64,000 nt of DNA, taken from the NCBI RefSeq assembly GCF_003461245.1, contig NZ_QTWS01000007.1, positions 2,501 through 66,500 on the forward strand. The letters run 5' to 3'. The notes below the pieces were generated by a model, which was given only the letters and a program-made list of their open reading frames with translations, was not told the origin of the DNA and made no database searches. The DNA is from Blautia sp. AF19-10LB. GTDB taxonomy: Bacteria; Bacillota; Clostridia; Lachnospirales; Lachnospiraceae. Below, one piece after another: positions 43,868 to 52,863 of this stretch. Position 1 is the first letter of the stretch; every line of letters starts with the position of its first letter. Position numbers and translations under genes: made by a program.

Positions 43868-45045
43868 GGTTTTTGTGCTCCCTTCTCTGTCTGGATGCCC
43901 TGCGGATAGAGAAGTTTCTCGAGTATGAGATCTGCGTGAAGTGCCTCTGTCATCTCTGCAAGGCTGTCTGTGGACTGTTTCTTACCGGTCTTGACCGCAC
44001 GGATCAGAAGATTCTTCGGCGTGTGCTCCATATCGATGAACTCAAGGATCTGTGTACGGTACCCCTTCGATTCAAGAAGTTCCGCGCGGATTCCGTCTGT
44101 CAGGAGCGCGGACATTCGTTCTTTGAGGATTCCATATTTGAGAACCGGTTTGAGAAGTTCGTTCTGGATCTTGTCGTTCAGCTCATGCTGGCAGCACGGC
44201 ACGGAAAGGATGACCTCTGCCCCCCACTCAACCGCCTTGGCAAGTGCATAATCGGTTGCCTTGTCACAGGCATGAAGTGTCACGACCATATCCACCTTCG
44301 TAACGCCGTCATAATCTGCGATGTCCCCCTGCAGGAAATGCAGTTTCTCATAACCATATTTCTGTGCGAGTCCGCTGCATTTCTTAATTACATCTGTCTT
44401 GAGATCCAGACCGATGATGTTGACATCATAACCCTTAAGTTCTCTCAGATAATAATACATGGCAAAAGTAAGATACGACTTACCGCAGCCAAAATCCAGA
44501 ATCGTGATCTCCCGCTCTCTGGAAAGTGCCGGAAGGATATCCTCGATAAATTCCAGAAAACGGTTGATCTGTTTAAATTTGTCATAAGAGTGCTGGTGGA
44601 CTTTGCCCTGCGCATTCATTACGCCGAGATCCACCAGAAATGGGACTGGTATTCCTTCTTTGAGGATATACTGCTTTACCCTGTTGTGTGCCATGATCTT
44701 CACCGGTTCCAGTGCCGGATGCTGTTTTACTTTCATGGTCTGTTTACCCTTCTTGCTGACAAGAACGGAAGCATCTTTGCGCTGTCCCTGTATCTGAAGC
44801 TGGGAAAAACCGTCTTCGAGGCAGTCTGTAATGTAGGCAGTCACTTCCTCATGTGTGTAGTTCTTGTGGATGGCTTTCTGACCGACTGTCGCAGTTGCCT
44901 GATAACAGACAGTTCCTTTGATCTCCACAGGACGTATACGCACTTTGGACGGGACATCGGCATCTTTTTTGCGCTGTCCGCTCAAGACCGCCAGCATCAT
45001 TTCCTGGTCAAACTGTTCCTCCAAAAATTCCTGTAATGTTTTCAT
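43864..45045 (-). CDS. SAM-dependent methyltransferase (METTL25/GSTCD-like)
   Basis: 393 residues. An N-terminal 150-residue domain is followed by a class I methyltransferase: motif I ITILDFGCGKSYLTFAMYYYL, GLDLKTDVIKKC, GDIADYDG, MVVTLHACDKATDYAL and VPCCQHELNDKI. The HACD and PCC(Q)H motifs are shared with eukaryotic GSTCD/METTL25 proteins. Substrate unknown; an RNA substrate is possible. It is the first gene of a pair with the 816-residue protein (ATGA overlap). Confidence 0.85.
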   Translation of the reverse strand: MKTLQEFLEEQFDQEMMLAVLSGQRKKDADVPSKVRIRPVEIKGTVCYQATATVGQKAIHKNYTHEEVTAYITDCLEDGFSQLQIQGQRKDASVLVSKKGKQTMKVKQHPALEPVKIMAHNRVKQYILKEGIPVPFLVDLGVMNAQGKVHQHSYDKFKQINRFLEFIEDILPALSREREITILDFGCGKSYLTFAMYYYLRELKGYDVNIIGLDLKTDVIKKCSGLAQKYGYEKLHFLQGDIADYDGVTKVDMVVTLHACDKATDYALAKAVEWGAEVILSVPCCQHELNDKIQNELLKPVLKYGILKERMSALLTDGIRAELLESKGYRTQILEFIDMEHTPKNLLIRAVKTGKKQSTDSLAEMTEALHADLILEKLLYPQGIQTEKGAQKP

Positions 45046-45064
45046 ATTTTACTGTAAATTCTTT

Positions 45065-45436
45065 CTATCTATATAAACCATAGTTCCTGCGTCTTCTGCA
45101 TCGTCTGCGGGAGATTTCCTGGCAGAGAAGGACCTGGATGAGATCATCCATAAGGCTGTCTGGTACACCCTGGGCTGCCGTTTCACCTTCTACCTGCGTG
45201 CGGATCTGCCTGCACAGCTGATGCAGCATAAATTTATCCGGATATTCGTCATAAAGTCTGCTTCCTTCGTAATCCAGAAGCTGGCATTCTTCCTCCACTT
45301 TTTCCTGGATCCTGCCTGCTGCCTCGGGATAATAAGATTTCATCAGCGCAAACTCCTGCTCCTGTATCCGTTCCCCGTCATAAAGAGCGGGATTGGCATA
45401 TGCTACATAGAATGGAAAAAATCTGTCGTAGTACAT
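45065..45436 (-). CDS. Conserved hypothetical protein
   Basis: 123 residues, not recognised. It begins MYYDRFFPFYVAYANPALYDGE, is rich in Glu/Gln, has LMDDLIQVLLCQEIS and ends in an Arg-rich tail (SRRRCRRRRNYGLYR) that may bind nucleic acid. No membrane segment or signal peptide. It has an AGGAG ribosome binding site and is 20 bp upstream of the methyltransferase, so it heads that operon. Confidence 0.7.
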   Translation of the reverse strand: MYYDRFFPFYVAYANPALYDGERIQEQEFALMKSYYPEAAGRIQEKVEEECQLLDYEGSRLYDEYPDKFMLHQLCRQIRTQVEGETAAQGVPDSLMDDLIQVLLCQEISRRRCRRRRNYGLYR

Positions 45437-45527
45437 AAGTTTCTCCTGTTTTTCCCACTATCTATAATAGTCTATGCACTTAGGTCTGTAGTGTGCGTTT
45501 TCAGCCAGAAATCAGGCGATTTCAACC

Positions 45528-45558
45528 GTTACTGTTCACGGCTGCTGTGAGCAGTAAC
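45528..45558. repeat. GTTACTGTTCAC element, copy 3 (hairpin form)
   Basis: GTTACTGTTCAC and GTGAGCAGTAAC flank 7 bases, so the inverted ends are almost fused into one hairpin. It starts 3 bp past the mtnN stop and probably serves as its 3' end structure. Confidence 0.7.
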
Positions 45559-45560
45559 AA

Positions 45561-46265
45561 TCAGCCCTGGATCTGATTCAGGATGCGAAGTGTCATCTTG
45601 ACACAGTGTTCTACTGCCATTGCCTCAAAAGTCGGGTAATCTACTTCTGCGCTTCCGTCTGCTTTGTCAGAGATCGCGCGGACTACGAGGAACGGAACAT
45701 TGTTGAGGTAAGCAGCCTGTGCGATCGCTGCGCCCTCCATCTCTACTGCATAAGCATCGAACTGTTTCACAATCTCGTCCTTGACTCCCTGATCTGCCAC
45801 GAACTGATCTCCGGATGCGATACGTCCCTCAAAAACTTCGATATCCGGGTTCACATCTCTGCATGCCTGTACGGCAAGTTTACGCAGAGCCTCATCACTC
45901 TTGAAGGAAAAAGTCTCCATCTGCGGGATCTGTCCCACCGGATATCCAAATGCAACTGCGTTCATGTCGTGATGTACAAGGTCTGTGGAGATCACAAGGT
46001 CTCCGATGTTGATATCAGCATTCAGGCTTCCTGCGATACCGGTGTTGATGACAACTTCTGCGTCAAAATCGTCGATCAGGATCTGTGTGCAGACTGCCGC
46101 ATTTACCTTGCCGATCCCGGAGCGGACTACGACTACGTTCTTACCCTCAAGAGTTCCTGCATAAAATTCCATGGAGGCTTTGCGTGTGATCTCTACGTTC
46201 TCCATACGTGCTTTCAGTTTCTCTACTTCTACTTCCATTGCGCCGATGATACCAATACATCTCAT
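45561..46265 (-). CDS. mtnN: 5'-methylthioadenosine/S-adenosylhomocysteine nucleosidase
   Basis: 234 residues. IGIIGAMEVEVEKL, GIGKVNAAVCTQILIDDFDAEVVINTGIAGSL, AVEMEGAAIAQAAYLNNVPFLVVRAISDKAD with the catalytic Asp. Recycles methylthioadenosine and S-adenosylhomocysteine and feeds autoinducer-2 precursor formation. Strong AGAGGAG ribosome binding site. Single gene. Confidence 0.96.
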   Translation of the reverse strand: MRCIGIIGAMEVEVEKLKARMENVEITRKASMEFYAGTLEGKNVVVVRSGIGKVNAAVCTQILIDDFDAEVVINTGIAGSLNADINIGDLVISTDLVHHDMNAVAFGYPVGQIPQMETFSFKSDEALRKLAVQACRDVNPDIEVFEGRIASGDQFVADQGVKDEIVKQFDAYAVEMEGAAIAQAAYLNNVPFLVVRAISDKADGSAEVDYPTFEAMAVEHCVKMTLRILNQIQG

Positions 46266-46520
46266 AATAGTTATTCTCCTCTGTGTGTATGTTTTATCTG
46301 TAAAAAATTTCTTTATATTTTATCAAACCAGTAGCTGCCCATTCTCTATGGCAGTTTTTTATTATATCACTGGCTATTCTGCTTTCAGTAAACATTTCGT
46401 TACTGTTTTTTCATTATAACAAAACTTCAGATTATATGGAAACTTTTTTTGCTTTCTGTTATAATATTAATTCGGCAGGGAATTCTGCCGTAAATGTTGA
46501 ATTCAAAGGAGGATTTTACT

Positions 46521-46769
46521 ATGGTATACAAGACATCTGGTGTCTGTTCCAGCGCCATTTCATTTGATATTGACGATGCAGGAAAGGTTCACGACGTGAA
46601 ATTCCAGGGCGGCTGCTCCGGAAATACACAGGGTGTTGCCAAACTCATCGAGGGAATGGATGCCAAGGAAGCGATCAGCAGACTGGAAGGAATCCGTTGT
46701 GGTTTCAGACCGACTTCCTGCCCGGATCAGCTTTCCAAAGCATTAAAACAGGCATTAGGAGAGGCATAA
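46521..46769 (+). CDS. TSCPD-domain protein (TIGR03905 family)
   Basis: 82 residues starting MVYKTSGVCSSAISFDIDD, with AAAGGAGG 7 bases upstream. It holds VCSSAISF, FQGGCSGNTQGVAKLIEGM and CGFRPTSCPDQLSKAL; the TSCPD motif with conserved cysteines probably binds metal. The same domain occurs at the C-terminus of vitamin-B12-dependent ribonucleotide reductases, but the stand-alone protein's role is unknown. Confidence 0.92.
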   Translation: MVYKTSGVCSSAISFDIDDAGKVHDVKFQGGCSGNTQGVAKLIEGMDAKEAISRLEGIRCGFRPTSCPDQLSKALKQALGEA

Positions 46770-46854
46770 AAGCCTCTCCCTTTTGCATTGCATATCGAGG
46801 AGGTGCCAGTGACACCTCCGCTGATTTATTATGTTTATAAAATTGTTCTGTGTA

Positions 46855-48471
46855 TCAGATATCATCTCTGTCCCATTTATCACACAGCGACTGGATATCT
46901 CTCGCAAAGCGGTCGAGGTCTTTGTTCGGAATGCCCTCGCTCTTGCGGATAACGGACATAAGGCGCTGTCCCATGGCAACCAGTTTCTGGAATGCTCTTG
47001 CGGCTTTGCTTGCCTTCGGGGAAGCGGAAGCCTTAGTGATGCGGATACCCTGTGCCTCATAGATGCAGTTGTTTGCCTTGAGGTCGTAGATCGTACCGCT
47101 GAACGGAGCCATGGAGTCCAGTCCCATCTCATCATGCAGACGGCGGGCAAAAATCTCTGTCACTTCGTCATCGCCGTGTGTTACAAATACTTTCTTCGGC
47201 TTATCGCCAAAAGCTTTGATCCAGTCTATCAGACCGTTGACATCGGCATGACCGCTGATTCCCGGCATCTGGCGGATCTCTGCGCCTACATGGACAGTCT
47301 CACCAAAAAGCTTCACGTCCTCGGCACCCTCGAGCAGTGCTCTTCCCAGCGTTCCGATCGCCTGATATCCTACAAAAAGTATCGTATTTCTTGGATCCCA
47401 TAAGTTATGTTTCAGGTGATGCTTGATTCGTCCTGCATCGCACATACCGCTCGCAGAAATGATCACCTTGCAGTCCTCATCATAGTTGATGGCTCTGGAG
47501 TCATCGCTTGTGATGGATGTACGGAGCCCCGGGAACATCAAAGGGTTGATTCCCTTCTGGACCAGTGCGATCGCTTCTTCATCGAAGCAGTCATACTGAT
47601 GTTCATTAAAGATCGTCGTCGCCTCATTTGCCAGCGGGCTGTCGACATAGACCTTGAAGTTGCCATGTCCTGTGACACGGTTTTCTTCCTTGATCTGCCG
47701 GATAAAGTACAGCATTTCCTGTGTACGGCCGACCGCAAAAGACGGGATGATAACGCTTCCGCCTCTGTCAAACGTATGCTGGATCACTTCTGAAAGGATG
47801 GCAACATAGTCCGGACGTTCCCCATGGCTTCTGTCACCGTAAGTGGATTCCATGACAACATAATCTGCATCGTGGAGGTAAGTCGGGTCCTTGATTAACG
47901 GCTGATGAAGGTTTCCGATATCTCCTGAGAAGACGATCTTCTCTTCCTCTCCGTCCTCTTGGATGGTCAGCTCAATGCTTGCTGATCCGAGAAGGTGTCC
48001 TGCGTCTACAAACCGAACGGAAATCCCTGGTGCCGGGGTAATTGTTTTTTCGTAGGGGCATGGTACAAAATTCTGTATTACACCCATGGCATCTTCCATC
48101 GTGTAGGCAGGTACAAATTCCGGTTTACCCTGACGGCGTCCCTTACGGTTACGCCATTCTGCCTCGAACATCTGAATATGCGCGCTGTCACGGAGCATGA
48201 TATCGCAGAGATGACAGGTTGCCTGGGTCGCATAGATCGGACCCAAAAAGCCTTTCGCATAGATAGCGGGCAGGTTTCCGGAATGGTCCATATGCGCATG
48301 TGTCAAAAGAACGAAATCCAGGTCTCCCGGATTAACTGGGATTTCCTGATTCTGATAATAATCCGGTCCCTGTTCCATACCGCAGTCTACCAGAAACTTC
48401 TTACCTGCTGCTTCCAGATAATAACAACTACCAGTTACTTCGTGCGTCGCCCCAATAAAGGTAATCTTCAT
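46855..48471 (-). CDS. Beta-CASP metallo-beta-lactamase RNase
   Basis: 538 residues starting MKITFIGATHEVTGSCYYLE, with a GGGGG ribosome binding site. Metal site THAHMDHSG, then GDIGN, a beta-CASP insert (VIIPSFAVGRTQEMLYFI, VYVDSPLA, ISASGMCDAGRI) and GHADVNGLIDWI plus VFVTHGDDE. The arrangement is that of CPSF73-like/RNA-specificity exonucleases. The C-terminal tail after about 455 is an added charged region. Acts on RNA in the cytoplasm, by family inference. Confidence 0.92.
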   Translation of the reverse strand: MKITFIGATHEVTGSCYYLEAAGKKFLVDCGMEQGPDYYQNQEIPVNPGDLDFVLLTHAHMDHSGNLPAIYAKGFLGPIYATQATCHLCDIMLRDSAHIQMFEAEWRNRKGRRQGKPEFVPAYTMEDAMGVIQNFVPCPYEKTITPAPGISVRFVDAGHLLGSASIELTIQEDGEEEKIVFSGDIGNLHQPLIKDPTYLHDADYVVMESTYGDRSHGERPDYVAILSEVIQHTFDRGGSVIIPSFAVGRTQEMLYFIRQIKEENRVTGHGNFKVYVDSPLANEATTIFNEHQYDCFDEEAIALVQKGINPLMFPGLRTSITSDDSRAINYDEDCKVIISASGMCDAGRIKHHLKHNLWDPRNTILFVGYQAIGTLGRALLEGAEDVKLFGETVHVGAEIRQMPGISGHADVNGLIDWIKAFGDKPKKVFVTHGDDEVTEIFARRLHDEMGLDSMAPFSGTIYDLKANNCIYEAQGIRITKASASPKASKAARAFQKLVAMGQRLMSVIRKSEGIPNKDLDRFARDIQSLCDKWDRDDI

Positions 48472-48504
48472 GTGCGAACCCCCTTTTTCTGACAATTTTT
48501 CCAA

Positions 48505-48830
48505 TACATTCTAGTTGTAATTATTATACACGATATGGCAAGTTTTTAACAGTCTTTAGATGCAAAAACGGGATGAAATTTTTATAAATTTCACCCCGCT
48601 TCTGTGTATGTTGTTTGTATGTATGTTGTATGATGTTGTTTTTGCCGATCCGGAATATTTCTCCATGCAATCGGCGATTGCAAGCACTTCGCGTCAGCCG
48701 GAAGGTAATGGATGTTTACACTTTTTTCGTTACGTTCGTATGCTGACATCCCGCTGACCGCACCTGTGCTTCGCTATTCAGTTGTTGATTTTATTGCAAA
48801 TATTTCTCTTTTTCTGCTGGTCGGTAGAAA
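48505..48830. other. Gene-free gap with terminator and palindrome
   Basis: Between the beta-CASP gene and the DUF6147-like gene. Besides the terminator at 48569-48598 it has the palindrome GCAATCGGCGATTGC (48668-48682). A short frame at 48712-48903 is not supported. Confidence 0.5.
48569..48598 (-). terminator. Terminator between DUF6147-like and beta-CASP genes
   Basis: CGGGATGAAATTT pairs with AAATTTCACCCCG with one mismatch; T5 follows on the minus strand. Confidence 0.75.
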
Positions 48831-49358
48831 TTATTTCACCATGATACCACTTGTTAAAGTGGAGGTGGATTCTTTCAGGCCTCCGTTACTTGCAGCGTGG
48901 TAGCCGCGGACACGGTAGTAGGTGCCGCTTGGAACTGCGATATTTAATGTTTTGCTTAAATTAGTTGCATTATTAGCAGTATATTCTAATATCTTGTATG
49001 TTCCATAGCTACCATTTACTTTTCTCTCAATATACAATGACAAATAAACTTTACTGCATGTTTTGTGACACTGTGTCAAACCAAAAACACCAATTTCATT
49101 ACTTCCCATCCTCTGAATTTTCACACTTCCTAAATTCAGATTTGTACCGCGTAACAAACTATAACTGGTATCTTCTGCAAAATCTTCTGTTGTTTCCTCA
49201 TCCGTAAGTTCGGTGTCATCTATTTCTTCAGTCAAAATTACATCCATGAGGTTGTCAGATTCTGCAAATACTGGCTGTACACTTCCTGCCAGCAACATTC
49301 CTGCTGTCAGTCCCGCTGCCATGATCTGTTTCCATGTTTTCTTCTTTACTGTTTTCAC
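48831..49358 (-). CDS. Secreted DUF6147-like protein
   Basis: About 175 residues from a GTG at 49358; the start is uncertain because the ribosome binding site (AGAAGGGA) is very close and the frame is open to 49418. A signal peptide (KKKTWKQIMAAGLTAGMLLAG, shown here in part; cut near VFAES) precedes an acidic pro-region and a compact beta-rich domain (LLRGTNLNLGSVKIQRMG, YLSLYIERKVNGSYGTYK, YYRVRGYHAA). I associate this domain with DUF6147 from memory. It could be a secreted small adhesin or peptide-like factor. It ends the minus-strand cluster after the DUF4367-like gene. Confidence 0.65.
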   Translation of the reverse strand: MKTVKKKTWKQIMAAGLTAGMLLAGSVQPVFAESDNLMDVILTEEIDDTELTDEETTEDFAEDTSYSLLRGTNLNLGSVKIQRMGSNEIGVFGLTQCHKTCSKVYLSLYIERKVNGSYGTYKILEYTANNATNLSKTLNIAVPSGTYYRVRGYHAASNGGLKESTSTLTSGIMVK

Positions 49359-49419
49359 TTCCCTTCTGTCGTAAACAACCCTTACACTATTAATACGACA
49401 GAAAACCGCGAAAATCACG

Positions 49420-50496
49420 CTAGAATTTCATATTTTTTATAATTTTTTTAATTTCTTCTAATTCAATCCTTCCAGAAAGAACATAACTGGCATTTTCATC
49501 ACACCATTCAGCAGAATAATTCGCCATATTATCTGAAACGTCTTTAATTTTCTTTATTTTAATATTTATTCCATCATTTTCTACTATAATTGCATCTTTC
49601 TCATCACCATACAGACTATCTATTTTACTAGCTCTATGGTCATCTTGCTTATCAATATAGAATATAATTATATCTTTTTTGTATCTGTATTCAATCCACG
49701 CTATATCTATATATGAATCAATTTCATAATTTTTAAATTCCATTCCATACGGTCTATAATAAAACTCTGGCATTTCGACACCTAGTTTTTTCTTTATATC
49801 AGCAATTGCCTCGTCCTCCTCAACATTTGCTTTCTCATTACTATCGTCATTATCCACTACTGTCTTCGTATCATCCCCACTCCAAACCCTAACGCTATTC
49901 ACCAAATACTTCCGATTCGCCTCACTTGTCATGCTGGCAGCAAACACGCATGCCACGCAGACCACAGCCATTCCCACGACTTTCCCAAGCCGGTGCAGAC
50001 CACCTCCCGTAGTCCGGATCTTTGTATTCGTTCGGTTCTCTGTATTCGTCCGATTCTTTGCATTCGGTTCTTCCGTATTCGCTTCTTTCGAAACTTCCTC
50101 GCGCATTTCTCTCTCCGCGGTCTTCTTCCGGCGATCACGTATCTCTTCGATAGAAATAACACGCTTTTCATCCGAAGCAGCCTCTTTCCTGCGAACTGCA
50201 TCCACATCCGGGACCAGTTCCTCGGAGAATTCCGTATTTTCCTTCTTCTCCCTCTCGATCCGGCGCAGGAATTCCTGATAGGAGTTGTCCAGTTCCTCTT
50301 TCGTGAACTTAATGTCCTCTACGTCATCATCCGCAAAGAGTGCTGCCGTAATTCGTTTTTCCCTCTCTATAAACTCTTTCTCCAGAATCTTCTGAAAGGT
50401 TTCGTCATCTATTTCATCCTGTGTTTCCAGGTTATTCTCTGATTTATTCTCTGATTTATTTTCTGATTCTTCGTTTTCTTCAAATTCTTTTCTCAT
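49420..50496 (-). CDS. Membrane protein with DUF4367-like extracellular domain (possible anti-sigma)
   Basis: 358 residues from ATG 50496 (AGGAGA upstream). The N-terminal 180 residues are very charged and coiled-coil-like, with a duplicated ENKSENKSEN stretch and repeats of NRTNTENRTNTK. One transmembrane helix (VVGMAVVCVACVFAAS) leads to an extracellular domain (KKKLGVEMPEFYYRPYGMEFKNYE...ASYVLSGRIELEEIKKII), matching DUF4367, common on anti-sigma-type proteins. Codon use is AT-rich, unlike the housekeeping neighbours. The sigma factor gene 1.3 kb away beyond murG is a candidate partner. Confidence 0.7.
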   Translation of the reverse strand: MRKEFEENEESENKSENKSENNLETQDEIDDETFQKILEKEFIEREKRITAALFADDDVEDIKFTKEELDNSYQEFLRRIEREKKENTEFSEELVPDVDAVRRKEAASDEKRVISIEEIRDRRKKTAEREMREEVSKEANTEEPNAKNRTNTENRTNTKIRTTGGGLHRLGKVVGMAVVCVACVFAASMTSEANRKYLVNSVRVWSGDDTKTVVDNDDSNEKANVEEDEAIADIKKKLGVEMPEFYYRPYGMEFKNYEIDSYIDIAWIEYRYKKDIIIFYIDKQDDHRASKIDSLYGDEKDAIIVENDGINIKIKKIKDVSDNMANYSAEWCDENASYVLSGRIELEEIKKIIKNMKF

Positions 50497-50537
50497 AAAG
50501 TAATTTCTCCTGCCAATGGAATTTCCCAACGTTATGT

Positions 50538-50564
50538 GTTACTGTTCCCTCCGTTCACAGTAAC
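50538..50564. repeat. GTTACTGTTCAC-type element, copy 4 (short hairpin)
   Basis: GTTACTG (50538-50544) and CAGTAAC (50558-50564) with a short internal remnant TTCAC. Related to the other copies; it lies in the divergent gap before murG. Confidence 0.55.
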
Positions 50565-50582
50565 TTTCCTGCCTATCTTTCC

Positions 50583-50611
50583 TTGACAATTCTGCCCTTC
50601 TGGTTCATAGT
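50583..50611 (+). promoter_or_regulatory. Promoter of murG
   Basis: TTGACA (50583-50588), a 17-base spacer, then CATAGT (50606-50611), 38 bases before the ATG. Confidence 0.5.
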
Positions 50612-50648
50612 AATTGATAATAAAAAAGATTTTTCAGGAGGAATTCCC

Positions 50649-51719
50649 ATGAAACATATTGTACTTACCGGCGGCGGTACTGCCGGACACGTTACTCCAA
50701 ACATAGCTCTGATCCCGGCTCTCAAGGATGCCGGATATCAGATATCCTATATCGGTTCCTACAACGGAATCGAACGTAAACTGATCGAGGAACTCGGAAT
50801 TCCCTATTACGGAATTTCCTCTGGTAAATTAAGACGTTACTTCGACCCGAAGAACTTCTCCGATCCGTTCCGCGTTCTCAAAGGATTCCATGAAGCCAAA
50901 AAGCTTCTCAAACAGTTGAAACCTGATGTTATATTTTCCAAGGGTGGTTTTGTAACCGTCCCTGTTGTTATCGCTGCAAAGCGTTGCAAAATTCCAGCAA
51001 TCATCCATGAGTCTGATATGACTCCAGGACTTGCCAACAAACTGTGTATTCCCTCCGCTGTCAAAGTCTGCTGCAACTTCCCGGAGACTGTCAACAGCCT
51101 TCCGAAAGACAAAGCAGTTCTTACCGGAACTCCAATTCGTCAGGAATTATTAAACGGTAACAGAGAGGCTGGCCGTCAGTTCTGTGGTTTCACCGCTGAC
51201 AAACCTGTTCTTATGATTATCGGAGGCAGTCTCGGTGCAGCATCCGTCAATGACCATGTACGCAAGATCCTTCCGGAACTTCTGAAGGATTTCCAGGTAA
51301 TTCATCTGTGCGGCAAGGGCAAAATGGACGAGAAACTGACAGGCACAGCCGGATACGTTCAGTACGAATATATCAAAGACGAACTGCCGGATCTCTTCGC
51401 CCTGGCAGATGTTGTCATCTCCCGTGCCGGTGCCAATGCGATCTGTGAGATCAGTGCTCTTCACAAACCGAATCTCCTGATTCCGCTGTCAGCCAATGCA
51501 AGCCGTGGTGACCAGATCCTGAATGCCCGTTCTTTCGAAAAGCAGGGCTACAGCATGGTTCTTGAAGAAGAGGAGATCACCGATCAGAAGCTTCTCGATA
51601 CCATCCATAAACTCTACCAGGAGCGTCATTCCTTCGAAGAAGCAATGGCAGCAAGCAAACAGATGGATTCTATCCACCATATCGTATCTCTTATCGAGGG
51701 CTGTGTTTCATCCAGATAA
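50649..51719 (+). CDS. murG: Undecaprenyl-PP-MurNAc-pentapeptide GlcNAc transferase MurG
   Basis: 356 residues starting [25 protein letters not shown] precedes the ATG. Motifs: [39 protein letters not shown] and the C-terminal donor site [25 protein letters not shown]. It makes lipid II at the inner membrane face. Apparently monocistronic, sharing a convergent terminator with the sigma factor gene. Confidence 0.95.
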   Translation: MKHIVLTGGGTAGHVTPNIALIPALKDAGYQISYIGSYNGIERKLIEELGIPYYGISSGKLRRYFDPKNFSDPFRVLKGFHEAKKLLKQLKPDVIFSKGGFVTVPVVIAAKRCKIPAIIHESDMTPGLANKLCIPSAVKVCCNFPETVNSLPKDKAVLTGTPIRQELLNGNREAGRQFCGFTADKPVLMIIGGSLGAASVNDHVRKILPELLKDFQVIHLCGKGKMDEKLTGTAGYVQYEYIKDELPDLFALADVVISRAGANAICEISALHKPNLLIPLSANASRGDQILNARSFEKQGYSMVLEEEEITDQKLLDTIHKLYQERHSFEEAMAASKQMDSIHHIVSLIEGCVSSR

Positions 51720-51764
51720 GCATGGAAGGTACTATGCCTCACCGATATGCGACGCAATAAATTG

Positions 51765-51802
51765 CGCAGACATCCTTACTTAAAGGTGTCTGCGTATTTT
51801 TT
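51765..51802. terminator. Convergent terminator of murG and sigma factor
   Basis: CGCAGACA (51765-51772) pairs with TGTCTGCG (51787-51794), with CCTT/AAGG inside and T7 after on the plus strand. Its right arm includes the last codons of the sigma factor gene. Confidence 0.8.
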
Positions 51803-52310
51803 TAATTTTCTCTTTCATCCACGTTGTTGCTCTGGAATTGCGATTGTTGACACAGTTTCTGCTCATCCCAAGTTCTTTTCCTACTTCCTCTGATGTTTCT
51901 CCATAGACTCTTGTCCTGATCAGGATCTCATAACTCAGAGGATTTTCCCTGCGAAGCATATCCAATGCCGAATACTTTTCTGCTTTATCTTCCAGTTCGA
52001 GGATAATCGTTTCCGGATTACTCTTTTCATCTATAATCTCGTCGCCATTATCCGCATCTATAATACACATTTCATGTCTGTTACAGGAAAGTTTCATATA
52101 ATCAAAACTTTCCTTTCTGGTTTTGCTGCTGACTTTTGCCATCAGCATTTCTTCATCCGAAAAATCAAGCATGTCCTGATGTTCAAAGAAATAGGAAAAT
52201 ACATTATGGGCGATATCATTCGCAATGTGCTCATCCTTTACAATCCTGCGGGCAGTGTTTACTGAGAATTGAAGGAACGCCTTATAAAAGACTTCAAAAT
52301 TCTCAATCAT
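51780..52310 (-). CDS. Sigma-70 family (ECF-like) RNA polymerase sigma factor
   Basis: 176 residues. Region 2 (FLQFSVNTARRIVKDEHIANDIAHNVFSYFFEH) and region 4 helix-turn-helix (YGETSEEVGKELGMSRNCVNNRNSRATTWMKEKI) are recognisable, with an acidic middle. Extracytoplasmic-function type by size. A membrane anti-sigma would be expected; the DUF4367-like protein is a candidate although murG lies between. GGAAGGA ribosome binding site. Confidence 0.85.
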   Translation of the reverse strand: MIENFEVFYKAFLQFSVNTARRIVKDEHIANDIAHNVFSYFFEHQDMLDFSDEEMLMAKVSSKTRKESFDYMKLSCNRHEMCIIDADNGDEIIDEKSNPETIILELEDKAEKYSALDMLRRENPLSYEILIRTRVYGETSEEVGKELGMSRNCVNNRNSRATTWMKEKIKKIRRHL

Positions 52311-52334
52311 ATCTTCTGTATCCTTCCGGCAATT

Positions 52335-52736
52335 TTATTTTACCTTCGCCAGAATTTCTTCTCTGTCCTCGTCTGTCAGAGTTCCCGGTTTCCAGGTAAG
52401 TCCTACCCCGTCGCCCTCATATCTCGGAATCAGATGCATATGGAAATGAAATACTGTCTGACCGGCGATCTCACCGTTATTCTGAACGATATTGAAGCCG
52501 TCACAGTTCAGTCCATCTCTGAGTTTCGTTGCCATTTTCTTTGCAAGGATCATTGCCTTGCCTGCTGTTTCATCCTGAAGTTCATAGATATTCGCTGCGT
52601 GTGATTTCGGAAGAATCAGGGCATGTCCCTTGCTTGCCGGTCCCAGATCCAGGATCACGCGGAAGTCTTCATCCTCATATAAAGTAGCTGACGGAATTTC
52701 TCCATTTGCAATTTTACAAAAAATACAATTTTCCAT
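52335..52736 (-). CDS. HIT-family nucleotide-binding protein
   Basis: 133 residues starting MENCIFCKIANGEIPSATLYED; AAGGAG precedes it, so the longer frame is not used. Histidine triad motif HFHMHLIPR, and ALILPKSHAANIYEL. Zinc/cysteine start CIFC as in Hit proteins. Hydrolyses nucleoside phosphoramidates or dinucleotides. It precedes the sigma factor gene by 24 bp on the same strand. Confidence 0.93.
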   Translation of the reverse strand: MENCIFCKIANGEIPSATLYEDEDFRVILDLGPASKGHALILPKSHAANIYELQDETAGKAMILAKKMATKLRDGLNCDGFNIVQNNGEIAGQTVFHFHMHLIPRYEGDGVGLTWKPGTLTDEDREEILAKVK

Positions 52737-52863
52737 GGTCGTTTTCTCCTTTATTTTATAGTGTTTTCTGGTTCTATTGTGACGTATTTCTTCGATTTTT
52801 TCAATACGAAATTTGTTGCCGTGGGCATTTTCCAATGCTACACTTGACGTGAGGTGACAGATT

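Noticed and set aside
43873..45036. Plus-strand 387-residue frame opposite the methyltransferase
   Set aside because: Antisense shadow; the minus-strand methyltransferase has clear conserved motifs.
48712..48903. Plus-strand 63-residue frame
   Set aside because: No ribosome binding site, no domain, and it runs into the antisense of the secreted DUF6147-like gene.
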